From assembly GCF_006517175.1 (NCBI RefSeq), contig NZ_CP041186.1, forward strand, positions 1,515,001 to 1,579,000: a stretch of DNA of 64,000 bases, given 5' to 3'. Positions 43,161-51,508 of this stretch are shown here, piece after piece (the first letter of the stretch is position 1; each line of letters begins with the position of its first letter). The notes below the pieces were generated by a model. That model had not been told where the DNA came from, searched no databases, and was given only the letters and a program-made list of their open reading frames with translations. Source of the stretch: Persicimonas caeni. Its GTDB lineage: Bacteria; Myxococcota_A; Bradymonadia; Bradymonadales; Bradymonadaceae. The position numbers and the translations under genes are program-made.

Positions 43161-44720
43161 GTGTCCCTACTCTACCGCTCGCTTCGACAGCTTCTGAGAC
43201 TGGCGGTCGATCTCTATTTCGTCGAGATCGACTCGACCGGCCGTGAAAAGGTGCCCCGCAAGGGGCCGGTCATCTTCGCGGCCAACCACCCCAACTCGAT
43301 CATGGACACGGTCATTTTGGGGACGCAGGTCGACCGTCAGATCCACTACATGGCGCGAAGCGGGCTCTTCAAAAACCCCGTGGTGGCGACAATCTTCGAC
43401 CGCTGCGGGGTCATTCCGATCCACAAGAATCCCAAACAAGACGGCGGCAGCAACGACGCGGCCTTCGCCAGCGCCTACGAGGTGCTCGCCCAGGGCGGCT
43501 GTATCGGCATCTTCCCCGAGGGCCAAAACTCCCTCGAGCGCGAGGTCCTGCGCGTCAAAACCGGCACCGCGCGCATCGCGCTGGGCGCCGAGCGCGCCAA
43601 CGACTACGACCTCGACGTCAAGATCGTGCCCGTCGGCCTGAACTTCGAGGACCGCGACCGCTTCATGTCGCAGGTGCTCGTGCGCTTCGGCGAGCCCATC
43701 GACGTCGGCGAGTTCGCCGCGACGCACCAGATCGACCCAAAGCAAGCCGTCGTCGAACTGACCGACCGCATCAGCGACGAGCTTCGCCAGATGGCCACCC
43801 ACATCGAGGGCGACCGCGTGCGCCGCCTCGTCGAGCAAATCTGGAGCATTTACGGGCGCGAACTCCTCGAGAATATGCTCGAGCACCGCGCCGAGCTCGA
43901 GCGCGAGCAGCGCTGGGACTTCGACGACCTGCGCGACGGCGACATCGCCGACGACGCCCTCGTCGACGACCTCGCCAACGACGGCGGCGGCCGCGGGCTC
44001 AGAACCTGGCTGTGGGACGCAGTCCGCTCGACCGACGCCCCCCGCGAGGACCTTGAGGCGAAGCTGTGGGTCCAAAAACGCATCGCCGACGCTCTGACCT
44101 ATTTCGAAGAGCACGACCCCGACGTGGTCCGCCAGTTGCGCTACCGGGTCTGGCGCTACCTCGACCACGTGCGCCAGGTGCGCCTCAAGCACGACTTCTA
44201 CGAGCGCCCGCCCGAGACGCTCTCCTCGCGCAAGGAGGGCGCCAAATTCACCGCCTACGCCATCGCGTTTGCCCTGCCGGCCATCTGGGGCTTCGTGCAC
44301 AACTTCGTGCCCTACCAGCTCACCAAGCTCGCGGCGGTGCGCGCCCCCGACGAGGCGATCCGCGCCATCACCGCCCTGCTCACAGGCGCGCTCCTCTTCC
44401 CGCTCTTCTACGCGCTCTACGCCGGAGCACTCTGGTGGTCGACCGACGGCCTCATCTGGCCCGTCGTCCTCTACGTGCTCACGCTCGCGCCGGCCGGCTT
44501 CTTCTTTCTTCGCTACCGCCAGCGCCTCTCCCTATACCGCGGCCGCATCCTCACCCGCACGATGTTCCGCACCGAGCAAAACCTCGTCGACACCCTCGTC
44601 GACGAACGCCGCCAACTCGTCGACGAATTCGACAAGCTGCGCGACCGCTTCCGCGAGGCCCAAGGTCTTCAACTCGACCAGCGTCTTCAACTCGACCAGC
44701 GTCTTCAACTCGAAGAGTGA
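43161..44720 (+). CDS. PlsC-family acyltransferase with C-terminal membrane region
   Basis: 519 aa, GTG start at 43161. Acyltransferase domain about 15-260 with FAANHPNSIMDTVILG (His43 and Asp49, the H-x5-D variant of the H-x4-D motif) and GIFPEGQNSLER (motif III). The second half has a helical region, then three or four membrane helices (AIAFALPAIWGFVHNFVP, ALLTGALLFPLFYALYAGALWW, VVLYVLTLAPAGFFFLRY). The final residues are a short in-frame repeat (LQLDQR units). Such proteins acylate lysophosphatidate or a similar lipid at the inner membrane; substrate unknown. Follows the PHA-system gene by 12 bases. Confidence 0.88.
   Translation: MSLLYRSLRQLLRLAVDLYFVEIDSTGREKVPRKGPVIFAANHPNSIMDTVILGTQVDRQIHYMARSGLFKNPVVATIFDRCGVIPIHKNPKQDGGSNDAAFASAYEVLAQGGCIGIFPEGQNSLEREVLRVKTGTARIALGAERANDYDLDVKIVPVGLNFEDRDRFMSQVLVRFGEPIDVGEFAATHQIDPKQAVVELTDRISDELRQMATHIEGDRVRRLVEQIWSIYGRELLENMLEHRAELEREQRWDFDDLRDGDIADDALVDDLANDGGGRGLRTWLWDAVRSTDAPREDLEAKLWVQKRIADALTYFEEHDPDVVRQLRYRVWRYLDHVRQVRLKHDFYERPPETLSSRKEGAKFTAYAIAFALPAIWGFVHNFVPYQLTKLAAVRAPDEAIRAITALLTGALLFPLFYALYAGALWWSTDGLIWPVVLYVLTLAPAGFFFLRYRQRLSLYRGRILTRTMFRTEQNLVDTLVDERRQLVDEFDKLRDRFREAQGLQLDQRLQLDQRLQLEE
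44665..44717 (+). repeat. 18-bp in-frame tandem repeat in the acyltransferase C-terminus
   Basis: Unit GTCTTCAACTCGACCAGC at 44665 and 44683, third partial unit 44701-44717. It encodes a heptad-free run ending in LQLDQR x2 then LQLEE. Lengths are multiples of three, so copy-number change would keep the frame. Confidence 0.9.
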
Positions 44721-44759
44721 CGCCCTCCAAATCGAGCATCTGCTGCTTATCCTTATGGC

Positions 44760-46634
44760 ATGCTCGACCTCATCATCATCCTCGCCTTCGTCGTCTACGC
44801 CGTCGGCTCCGGCCTCCGCGCCCGCGAAAAGGCCTCCGAGAACCTGCGCGAGTACTTCCTCGCCGGGCGCTCCATCGAGGGCTGGCGCGCGGGCTTTTCG
44901 ATGGCGGCGACCCAATTCGCCGCCGACACGCCGCTCTTGGTCATGGGGCTCATCGCCACCGGCGGGGTCTTCTTGCTGTGGCGGCTCTGGATCTACGGGC
45001 TGGCCTTCTTGCTCATGGGCTTCGTGCTCGCCTCGAGCTGGCGACGCTCGCAGGTGCTCACCGACGCCGAGCTCACCGAGCTCCGCTACGCCGGGCGCGG
45101 CACCCTCTTTTTGCGCTCGGTCAAGGCCATCTACTACGGCACGGTCATCAACTGCGTGGGCATGGCGATGGTGCTCGTCGCCGCCGTGCGCATCGCCGAG
45201 GTTTTCTTGCCGTGGCACGAATGGCTCCCCAAGGCCGTCTACACGGTGCCCTATAGCGCCGTCGACTGGGTCGGCATCCCGCTCGGCGAGAGCATGACCG
45301 GGCTCGCGCCGATGGTGATGACCACCAACAGCCTGCTCTCCATCGTCATCATCGTCCTCTTCGTCGCGCTCTACTCGACCACCGGCGGCCTGCGAAGCGT
45401 CATCGCCACCGACGTCGCCCAGTTCAGCTTGGCCATCATCGGCACGGCCATCTACGCCTGGATTGTCGTCGACGAGGTGGGCGGCATCGGCGCGCTGGGC
45501 GAGCGCATCGTCGACCTGTACGGCCAGGCCAAGGCCATCGAAATGCTGGCGTTTGCCCCCACCGGCGAGGAGATGCTCACCGGCTTCCTCATCGTGGTCA
45601 GCCTGCAATGGTTCTTCCAGATGGGCAGCGACGGCACCGGCTACCTCGCCCAGCGCTCGCTGTCGTGCAAGACCGACCGCGACGCCACCATCGCCGCCGT
45701 CGTGTTCACCTGGCTGCAGATCGTCTTGCGCAGCGTCTTATGGCTCATCATCGGCGTCGGCCTGCTCGTCATCTACCCGTTCACCCAGCAGCAAGCCGGC
45801 GCCGACGACTTCGCCGCCTCCCGCGAGCTGGTCTTCGTGACCGGCATCGCCGAGCTTCTGCCGCCCGGCGTCACCGGTCTGATGCTCGTGGGCTTGCTCG
45901 CCGCCCTCGCCTCGACCATCGACACGCACCTGAACTGGGGGGCGAGCTACTGGAGCCGCGACATCTACCAGCGGCTCGTCTGCCAAGAGTGGCTCGACCG
46001 CCAGCCCGGCGACCGCGAAATGGTCCTCGTCGCCCGCCTGTCGAGCGCCGGCATTCTGGCCATCGCGTTCGTGATCATGGCCAATTTGGGCTCCATCCAA
46101 GACGCCTGGCACATCACGCTCACCTTCGGCGCGGGCATGGGCTCGGTGCTCGTGCTGCGCTGGCTGTGGGAGCGCATCAACCTCTTCTCCGAACTCGCCG
46201 CCATGCTCGTCTCGATGGTCGCCGCCCCCCTGCTCATCGCCTACACCGACGCCGAATGGATCCGCCTGGGCGGCATGGCCGTCCTGTCGACCGCCGCCGC
46301 CATCGGCATCACCTACGTCACCCCGAGCACACCCATCGAGCGACTCGCCGGGTTCTACAAGCAAGTGCGCCCGATGGGCTTCTGGCGCCGCGCCGCCGAA
46401 GCCGCCGACCTGCCCGACGCCCGCCCCGTGCGCCGACTCGGCCGCGGCCTCTTCTACACCGCCGTCTGCGCCGCGAGCGTCTTCTTGATGCTCGTCGGCC
46501 TCGGCAAACTCGTCGTCCGCCCGCCCGGCGAGCCGGTCTGGTGGGCGGTGCTGTACGTCACGGGCTCGCTGGCGCTGATCCCCGCATGGTGGCGCGGCCT
46601 CGCAGAAGACGCGCCGCCGTTCAGGCGCCCCTAA
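44760..46634 (+). CDS. Sodium/solute symporter (SSS family)
   Basis: 624 aa, ATG at 44760 (no strong site; follows the acyltransferase stop by 39 bases). About 13 membrane helices. SSS marks: REYFLAGRSIEGWRAGFSMAATQFAADTPL (N-terminal signature), LYSTTGGLRSVIATDVAQF, TGLMLVGLLAALASTIDTHLNWGASYWSRDIYQ (conserved A-S-x-D-T-x-L region with the Na-binding Ser/Thr). Transports an unknown solute with Na+; the strong neighbourhood of a porin and glucan genes hints at sugar, but inositol, proline or others are as likely by family. Confidence 0.88.
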   Translation: MLDLIIILAFVVYAVGSGLRAREKASENLREYFLAGRSIEGWRAGFSMAATQFAADTPLLVMGLIATGGVFLLWRLWIYGLAFLLMGFVLASSWRRSQVLTDAELTELRYAGRGTLFLRSVKAIYYGTVINCVGMAMVLVAAVRIAEVFLPWHEWLPKAVYTVPYSAVDWVGIPLGESMTGLAPMVMTTNSLLSIVIIVLFVALYSTTGGLRSVIATDVAQFSLAIIGTAIYAWIVVDEVGGIGALGERIVDLYGQAKAIEMLAFAPTGEEMLTGFLIVVSLQWFFQMGSDGTGYLAQRSLSCKTDRDATIAAVVFTWLQIVLRSVLWLIIGVGLLVIYPFTQQQAGADDFAASRELVFVTGIAELLPPGVTGLMLVGLLAALASTIDTHLNWGASYWSRDIYQRLVCQEWLDRQPGDREMVLVARLSSAGILAIAFVIMANLGSIQDAWHITLTFGAGMGSVLVLRWLWERINLFSELAAMLVSMVAAPLLIAYTDAEWIRLGGMAVLSTAAAIGITYVTPSTPIERLAGFYKQVRPMGFWRRAAEAADLPDARPVRRLGRGLFYTAVCAASVFLMLVGLGKLVVRPPGEPVWWAVLYVTGSLALIPAWWRGLAEDAPPFRRP

Positions 46635-46744
46635 TAGCTGGCGCCACTACTCTGCAGGGCCGCCGCATCCCCCTTGAACCCCCCGCTCACCTCACATACA
46701 CTGCGCGAAAATCCAGAAAATGCCTGATTTCAGGATGTTGTAAG

Positions 46745-48241
46745 TTGAAGTACTACCATCACACGGCTCTCCTCATCGCCCTCGGCACGCTTACCCTGAG
46801 CGCCGCTCCCGCAGCCGCCCAACAGGTCCCATCGGGCGACGACGACGCCTCCACGGTCGCCGCCCCCACCGAAGCAAGCAAGGAAGAAACCGACCTCGGC
46901 GCCGCCGCCGAGACCACCGGCGAGTTCCTCTTCGGCTCCTACGGCCGCGCCCAATTCGAGCTCGACGGCGAGGGCAACGACGGCGCCGCGCAGAATATCG
47001 TGTCGCACGGCCCGCGCCTCTTCCAAGAGGACTACGCCGAGTTCGACTTCAGCTACACCCTCGAAAAGCCCGACGGGTTCACCTCGCAGGTGCTCTTCAC
47101 CTTCGCGCTCTTCGGCCCCTTCGCCCACTACGACGGCGACTTCCTCGACCAGCCCATGGCCGTGCGCAACCTGTACGTACGCATGGCCAACCTGAGCCAG
47201 GCCCTCGACGGGCTGAGCCTGTGGGCCGGCTCGCGCATGTACCGCGGCGACGACATCTACCTGCTCGACTGGTGGCCCCTCGACGAGCTCAACACCGTCG
47301 GCGGCGGGCTGGCCTACCGCAAGCACGGCTTCGACGGCCGGCTGCACCTGGGCGTCAACCGCCTCGACAACGACTACCAACTCCAGGTCATCGAGGTCCC
47401 CTCGACCCCCTTCGGCACTCGCCCCAAGGTGCTCCTCGACCGCCAACGCCTGCTCGGCTCGGGCCGCTTCGAGTACGCCGCCACCGACCTGGTCGCCCGC
47501 TGGGGCGCCAAGGGCGTGCTCTACGGCGAATACCACCGCCTGCCCGAAGGCCAGCGCATCCCCCAAGAATTCATCCAAGACGGCGCCCCCACGCGCCCCG
47601 AAGCCGAAGTCCTCGAAACCCTCCCCTCCGACGACGGCTTCGTCCTGGGCGCCGAGCTCGGCCTCTTCGAGTCCGAGACGACCAACCACCTCAACCTCTT
47701 CTTCCGCTACTCCCGCGGCCTGGCCGCCTTCGGCGAATTCGGCGTCCCCTTCGGCACCGCCCTCGACGGCACCTCCGGCGACGCCGAAGAGATCCTGGGA
47801 GCCCTCTCCGGCAACTGGGAGAGCCAATACTTCGGCGTGATGGCCGGCGCCTACCTGCGCAAATTCACTGACGCCGACACCAACACGAGCGACCTCGACG
47901 AATTCGTCGAAGGCACCGCCGTGGTCCGCCCGGCCATCTACGTCACCGACCACTTCCACCAGGCCTTCGAGGTCAGCTACCAACGCCGCTACCCCTTCGG
48001 CCTCGACCCCGATACCGGCGAATTCGAAGACCCGCAGGTCTGGCAACTCAGCGTCCTCGAGCTCCTCAGCCTCGGCCGCGGCAACTACGCTCGCCCCCAG
48101 ATCCGCCTGGGCTACACGGTCGCCTTCGCCAACGATGCCGCCCGCAACGAGTACCCGGTAGGCGACACCCGCCGCCCGGAGGACGTCGAGCACATCGTCA
48201 GCGTCGGCGCAGAGTGGTGGTTCAACTCGTCGACGTATTGA
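46745..48241 (+). CDS. LamB-like carbohydrate porin, TTG start
   Basis: 498 aa from TTG 46745 (LKYYHHTALLIALGTLTLSAAPAAAQ); no in-frame ATG exists near, and AGGA sits at 46733. Sec signal peptide cleaved after AAAQ. The region LSLWAGSRMYRGDDIYLLDWWPLDELNTVGGGLAY matches the maltoporin family's W-x-G-x-R-x-Y segment; FGSYGRAQFELDGEG is the usual first strand, and the rest alternates aromatic and polar residues as in a beta-barrel (YGEYHRLPEGQRI, QAFEVSYQRRYPFG, ending EWWFNSSTY with terminal Tyr). An acidic stretch (GDDDASTVAAPTEASKEET) follows the signal peptide. Expected to let maltodextrins across the outer membrane for the ABC importer downstream. Confidence 0.82.
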   Translation: MKYYHHTALLIALGTLTLSAAPAAAQQVPSGDDDASTVAAPTEASKEETDLGAAAETTGEFLFGSYGRAQFELDGEGNDGAAQNIVSHGPRLFQEDYAEFDFSYTLEKPDGFTSQVLFTFALFGPFAHYDGDFLDQPMAVRNLYVRMANLSQALDGLSLWAGSRMYRGDDIYLLDWWPLDELNTVGGGLAYRKHGFDGRLHLGVNRLDNDYQLQVIEVPSTPFGTRPKVLLDRQRLLGSGRFEYAATDLVARWGAKGVLYGEYHRLPEGQRIPQEFIQDGAPTRPEAEVLETLPSDDGFVLGAELGLFESETTNHLNLFFRYSRGLAAFGEFGVPFGTALDGTSGDAEEILGALSGNWESQYFGVMAGAYLRKFTDADTNTSDLDEFVEGTAVVRPAIYVTDHFHQAFEVSYQRRYPFGLDPDTGEFEDPQVWQLSVLELLSLGRGNYARPQIRLGYTVAFANDAARNEYPVGDTRRPEDVEHIVSVGAEWWFNSSTY

Positions 48242-48267
48242 ACTCACGCACAACAAGGCAAGGGCAT

Positions 48268-48364
48268 CCTCTCCGCCCGCAGCGAAGCGAAGGGAGGGAG
48301 AGGACCGAGGAGAGGCGTCCCTTTCCACGCAGCAAAGCGAAGTGGAGAGGGATTCAGGGAGAGG
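48268..48364 (+). repeat. Twin-hairpin repeat R1
   Basis: Begins CCTCTCCGCCC...GAAGGGAGGGAGAGG (hairpin A), followed by CTTTCCACGCAGC... AGTGGAGAGG (hairpin B) and the tail AGGGAGAGG. Lies 26 bases beyond the porin stop codon. The same structure occurs at 53031, 55035, 55148 and 58349. Confidence 0.9.
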
Positions 48365-48368
48365 CTGT

Positions 48369-48706
48369 TTCGCCGGCCTTCGCTACGCTGCGGCCGGCAC
48401 TTCCCCACGCGCTAAAAAACGCGCTGGGGAAGGGGATTGCATCTCTGAACCACTCTTCTTGCCTGCAATCCCCCTCCCCGGGCCGCCTTTCAGGCCGCGG
48501 GGAGGTGGGGGCTGTAGCGCAGCGGAAGCCCCTGGAGGGGCCCTCTCAACAAGCAAGGGATCTCGACTCGAACCAGCAGCACGGCCTACGTGCATCGACC
48601 GCCCACACATGTTCGGCGGGCCGGAGCACGGTCAACCCGCATAAAGCGCCGCCGGCGGTCGCGACGACCGCGCCCCAACCTCGCTGCGCGCCACAGCCAG
48701 GCCGGG
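48369..48706 (+). repeat. 338-bp direct repeat, copy 1
   Basis: Identical to 49571-49908 except one C/T difference near 48590. Contains a GC-rich inverted part (CCGGGCCGCCTTTCAGGCCGCGGGG) and no convincing gene. Its last 20 bases, plus the following GCGCGGTGCTCTGCGCCGCC, also recur at 49406-49443. Confidence 0.95.
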
Positions 48707-48717
48707 GCGCGGTGCTC

Positions 48718-48995
48718 TGCGCCGCCCAGCAGGTCAAAGAGCGGCTGACCCAGCAGGACCGCGACTTTCTGGCCTCGCAGGTCTTCGCCGGTCGACCGCT
48801 GGTCGAGGTCGTCGACGCCTGGCTCGACACCGCGCTGCTGATGGGTCGCCGCGTCGACGAAAGCAGCGCCACGACCTACTCGCCAGCCTGCGCGAGGCCG
48901 AAGAGACCGCGCGGCGGCGCGCGGCGGGCGAAGAACCGATTGACGAGCCCCAACCTGAGGAGCCCGTGGACGCCGACGTCACCGAACCAGTCTGA
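48718..48995 (+). pseudogene. Frameshifted C-terminal gene fragment
   Basis: Reading from the end of repeat copy 1: QQVKERLTQQDRDFLASQ, FAGRPLVEVVDAWLDTALLMG, then RRVDESSAT in one frame. At about 48870 coding continues in another frame as DLLASLREAEETARRRAAGEE and EPVDADVTEPV, stopping at 48993-48995. Both parts have normal helical protein composition and the stop is followed by a strong terminator, so this is the 3' end of a former gene that lost its 5' end at the repeat and took a one-base indel. No family recognised. Confidence 0.65.
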
Positions 48996-49027
48996 TCCCG
49001 GAGCGCTCCGCTCCGAAAGTCCACCAG

Positions 49028-49071
49028 AGCATCGCCAGGCCGGAGATCTCCGGCCTGGCGATGCTTTTTTT
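49028..49071 (+). terminator. Perfect 38-bp palindrome plus T-run
   Basis: AGCATCGCCAGGCCGGAGA pairs perfectly with its complement through 49065, then six to seven T. It lies 33 bases after the stop of the gene fragment and is a strong intrinsic terminator. Confidence 0.92.
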
Positions 49072-49081
49072 CATGTTCGAG

Positions 49082-49390
49082 ACGGACGCTTCCGCCAAAA
49101 AAGTGCACAAAAGCATTGCGACGGCGGAGGCGTCCGCCGTTTTTCTTCGTCGACAGCCTCGAAAGCCGGACGCTTCCGCCAAAAAAATGCTCTAACCGCC
49201 TCGACGGGCGGACGGTTCCGCCCCTTCGATGCTCCAGAGCACACCAAAGCCGGACGTCTCCGCCCAAAAAATGCTCCAGTTGCCTCGACGAGCGGAGGCG
49301 TCCGCCAGGAAACTGCTCCAGTTGCCTCGACGGGCAGATGACTCCGCCCGAAAAATGCTCCGGCGGGCTCCGTCGGCGGGCGCCTCCGCC
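49082..49390 (+). repeat. 42-bp periodic array of short hairpins
   Basis: About seven degenerate units of about 42 bases. The shared core is ATGCTCCAGTTGCCTCGACG followed by CGGAnGnnTCCGCC, which folds into a small hairpin; examples start near 49188, 49229, 49270, 49312 and 49354. In one frame the period is 14 codons (CSSCLDGxxxPPEK-like), but there is no start, codon bias is odd and stops occur in the others, so I treat it as non-coding. Confidence 0.8.
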
Positions 49391-49570
49391 GCGAGCTTGC
49401 TGCACGCCACAGCCAGGCCGGGGCGCGGTGCTCTGCGCCGCCGCGACCGCCTCCGGCGTCGCCTTGCGTGGTCGACGGGCGACCTCCAAACACGGTGTCA
49501 GACACCATGTTGTGCGTCGACGTATTGAGCGCGGTCTGCGTTGGATTCCCTTGCTTGCTGAGAAGGCCCC

Positions 49571-49908
49571 TTCGCCGGCCTTCGCTACGCTGCGGCCGGC
49601 ACTTCCCCACGCGCTAAAAAACGCGCTGGGGAAGGGGATTGCATCTCTGAACCACTCTTCTTGCCTGCAATCCCCCTCCCCGGGCCGCCTTTCAGGCCGC
49701 GGGGAGGTGGGGGCTGTAGCGCAGCGGAAGCCCCTGGAGGGGCCCTCTCAACAAGCAAGGGATCTCGACTCGAACCAGCAGCACGGCCTACGCGCATCGA
49801 CCGCCCACACATGTTCGGCGGGCCGGAGCACGGTCAACCCGCATAAAGCGCCGCCGGCGGTCGCGACGACCGCGCCCCAACCTCGCTGCGCGCCACAGCC
49901 AGGCCGGG
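49571..49908 (+). repeat. 338-bp direct repeat, copy 2
   Basis: Second copy of 48369-48706, offset 1202 bases. It ends 93 bases before the next gene, so it may carry that gene's upstream region. A GGTGTCAGACACC palindrome lies before it (about 49494). No ORF. Confidence 0.95.
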
Positions 49909-50001
49909 CCACGAGGCATCATTGGCACGCGTCGTGGATCGTCCTACACTGCCCGGAAGACCCGCTCACCACCGCAGCACGCCCCGTCGAGGACTCAGCC
50001 C

Positions 50002-51465
50002 ATGTGCAATCACTACCCCCGCCGACGATGGTCCGTGGCCGCCGGGATGCTCGGCGTCGCCCTCGCCCTGACGTCCTGCTCGAAGCAGGGCGCGGAGCAA
50101 GCCTCGCCTGCGCCTGGCGCCGCCCGCGCCGTCGCCGTCGAGGCGACCGCCGAGCGGGAGCGGGCGGAGGAGACACGTGCGCAGACGATCGCCAAGACCG
50201 CCATCATAGGCGACCGGTTCGAGGCGCGCTTCGAGCTCCCGGACGACGTCGTCGACGAGTACGTGAGCGTGACGATCGAGCTCGCGCCCAGCCCGTCGCA
50301 GATGCGCGTCGCGTTCTACCCACACCTGGTCAAGGCTCCGATGCGGGGCATGATGCTGACGACCTACAGCAATATCCCCAACGCCCTGCTCTTCGAGCGG
50401 CTGCAGACGATTTCGCCGCAGGCGTGGGCCAAAGACGTGACCGTGGCCTACTTCGGGGCCCACACGCGGGGCGCCGACGACTACGCCGCGCACCTGAAGA
50501 GCACCAAAGAGATGCTCGCCGAGGGCTACCAAAAGCTCCTCGGGTACCAGAATGGCTCGCGTGGCTTCACGAACGAGGACGGCGAGATTACGTCTTTGTC
50601 GACCGCGTTGGGACTGTTGCAGTTGGCTGCGCTCGACGAGGTGATCGACATCGACGCCGTGCCCGCGATGCGTCTGGCTGCCGACGGCCTGCTCGAGCGT
50701 CAACAGCCGCTCGGGCATTGGGAGTACGATGACGGCTGGAGCGCCAACGATCCTCCAGGCGACGTCCCGACGATTCGCTCGACCGCCTTTGCGGTCTGGG
50801 CGCTGAGCCGGGCGGGGCTCGGCGAGGAGTACGATGAGGCGATCGACCGCGGCTGCGCGGCGCTCGAAAAGATGGTCGAAGGCCCGAAAGTCGCCCCCTA
50901 CGCCCGCGCCCTCGCCGCCAACGCCCTGCTCGCCCGCGGCCGTCGGGCAGCCGCCGTGACCATCCTCGACACCCTCGCCCAGGACGTGCAGACCCAGGGC
51001 GACCAACGCTACTGGAAGCAGCCGCACCCGACCTGGTCGGGCAACTCGACGAAGTACGCCTCCGTCGCCGCGACCGCCCTCGTGGTGCGCGCTTTCGCCC
51101 GCGCCGAGGTCCACGCCGACCTCATCCCCGGCACCGTCGCCTACCTCGACGAACAGTCGAGCTCGTGGGCTTTCGTGCGCACCGACGCCTCCATCTGGGC
51201 CATCGACGCCCTGCTCACCCTGTACGATGGACTGTCCTGGGCGCCGGTCACGCTCACCGTGCAGGCCGACGGCGAGCCGGTGACGGGAGCGGCGGGGCGC
51301 CGGTTGGAGAAGCTGCGGATCGACCCGAAAGCTGAGGAGGCCGTGACGCTCGAGGCGATCGTGCCGCGCGGCACGCACACCATCACCGTCGTGCCGGACG
51401 AGCCGACGAGTGTCATCGCGACCGTCACAGCTCGTTTCGAGGTCGCCGAGGCGCGAATACGTTGA
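50002..51465 (+). CDS. Lipoprotein with alpha-macroglobulin TED-like domain
   Basis: 487 aa, GAGG nine bases before the ATG. Lipobox TSC at Cys26 (LGVALALTSCS). Residues about 70-155 resemble the segment before the thioester domain (FEARFELPDDVVDEYVSVTI). Residues about 165-400 form an alpha/alpha toroid: KLLGYQNGSRGFTNEDGEITSLSTALGLLQL, WEYDDGWSANDPPGDVPTIRSTAFAVWALSRAG. The final 90 residues look like a beta receiver domain. The C-x-E-Q thioester is absent; its place reads MLTTYSNIPNALLFERL. So it is much shorter than bacterial alpha-2-macroglobulins (about 1500-1900 aa) and has no protease bait visible. Possibly a truncated or repurposed trap. Confidence 0.78.
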   Translation: MCNHYPRRRWSVAAGMLGVALALTSCSKQGAEQASPAPGAARAVAVEATAERERAEETRAQTIAKTAIIGDRFEARFELPDDVVDEYVSVTIELAPSPSQMRVAFYPHLVKAPMRGMMLTTYSNIPNALLFERLQTISPQAWAKDVTVAYFGAHTRGADDYAAHLKSTKEMLAEGYQKLLGYQNGSRGFTNEDGEITSLSTALGLLQLAALDEVIDIDAVPAMRLAADGLLERQQPLGHWEYDDGWSANDPPGDVPTIRSTAFAVWALSRAGLGEEYDEAIDRGCAALEKMVEGPKVAPYARALAANALLARGRRAAAVTILDTLAQDVQTQGDQRYWKQPHPTWSGNSTKYASVAATALVVRAFARAEVHADLIPGTVAYLDEQSSSWAFVRTDASIWAIDALLTLYDGLSWAPVTLTVQADGEPVTGAAGRRLEKLRIDPKAEEAVTLEAIVPRGTHTITVVPDEPTSVIATVTARFEVAEARIR

Positions 51466-51508
51466 TGGCGCCTCAACTCTTTAACTCTCACAAACTTGGA
51501 GACAAATC

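Noticed and set aside
48512-48570. tRNA-like stretch (GGCTGTAGCGCAGCGG and CTCGACTCGAACC)
   Set aside because: The D-arm-like and T-arm-like parts do not form a cloverleaf in one orientation and there is no anticodon arm; it is part of the duplicated repeat.
48214-49341. 375-aa open frame from the porin end through the repeats
   Set aside because: It reads through repeat R1, the 338-bp repeat, a frameshifted fragment and the array; no start signal and no domain.
49082-49390. Possible CRISPR or repeat-protein gene
   Set aside because: Units lack constant repeats with unique spacers, and the periodic reading frame has no start, ribosome binding site or continuous coding bias.
49492-49508. GGTGTCAGACACC palindrome as a transposon end
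   Set aside because: A short perfect dyad alone is not enough; no transposase ORF or second end is visible.
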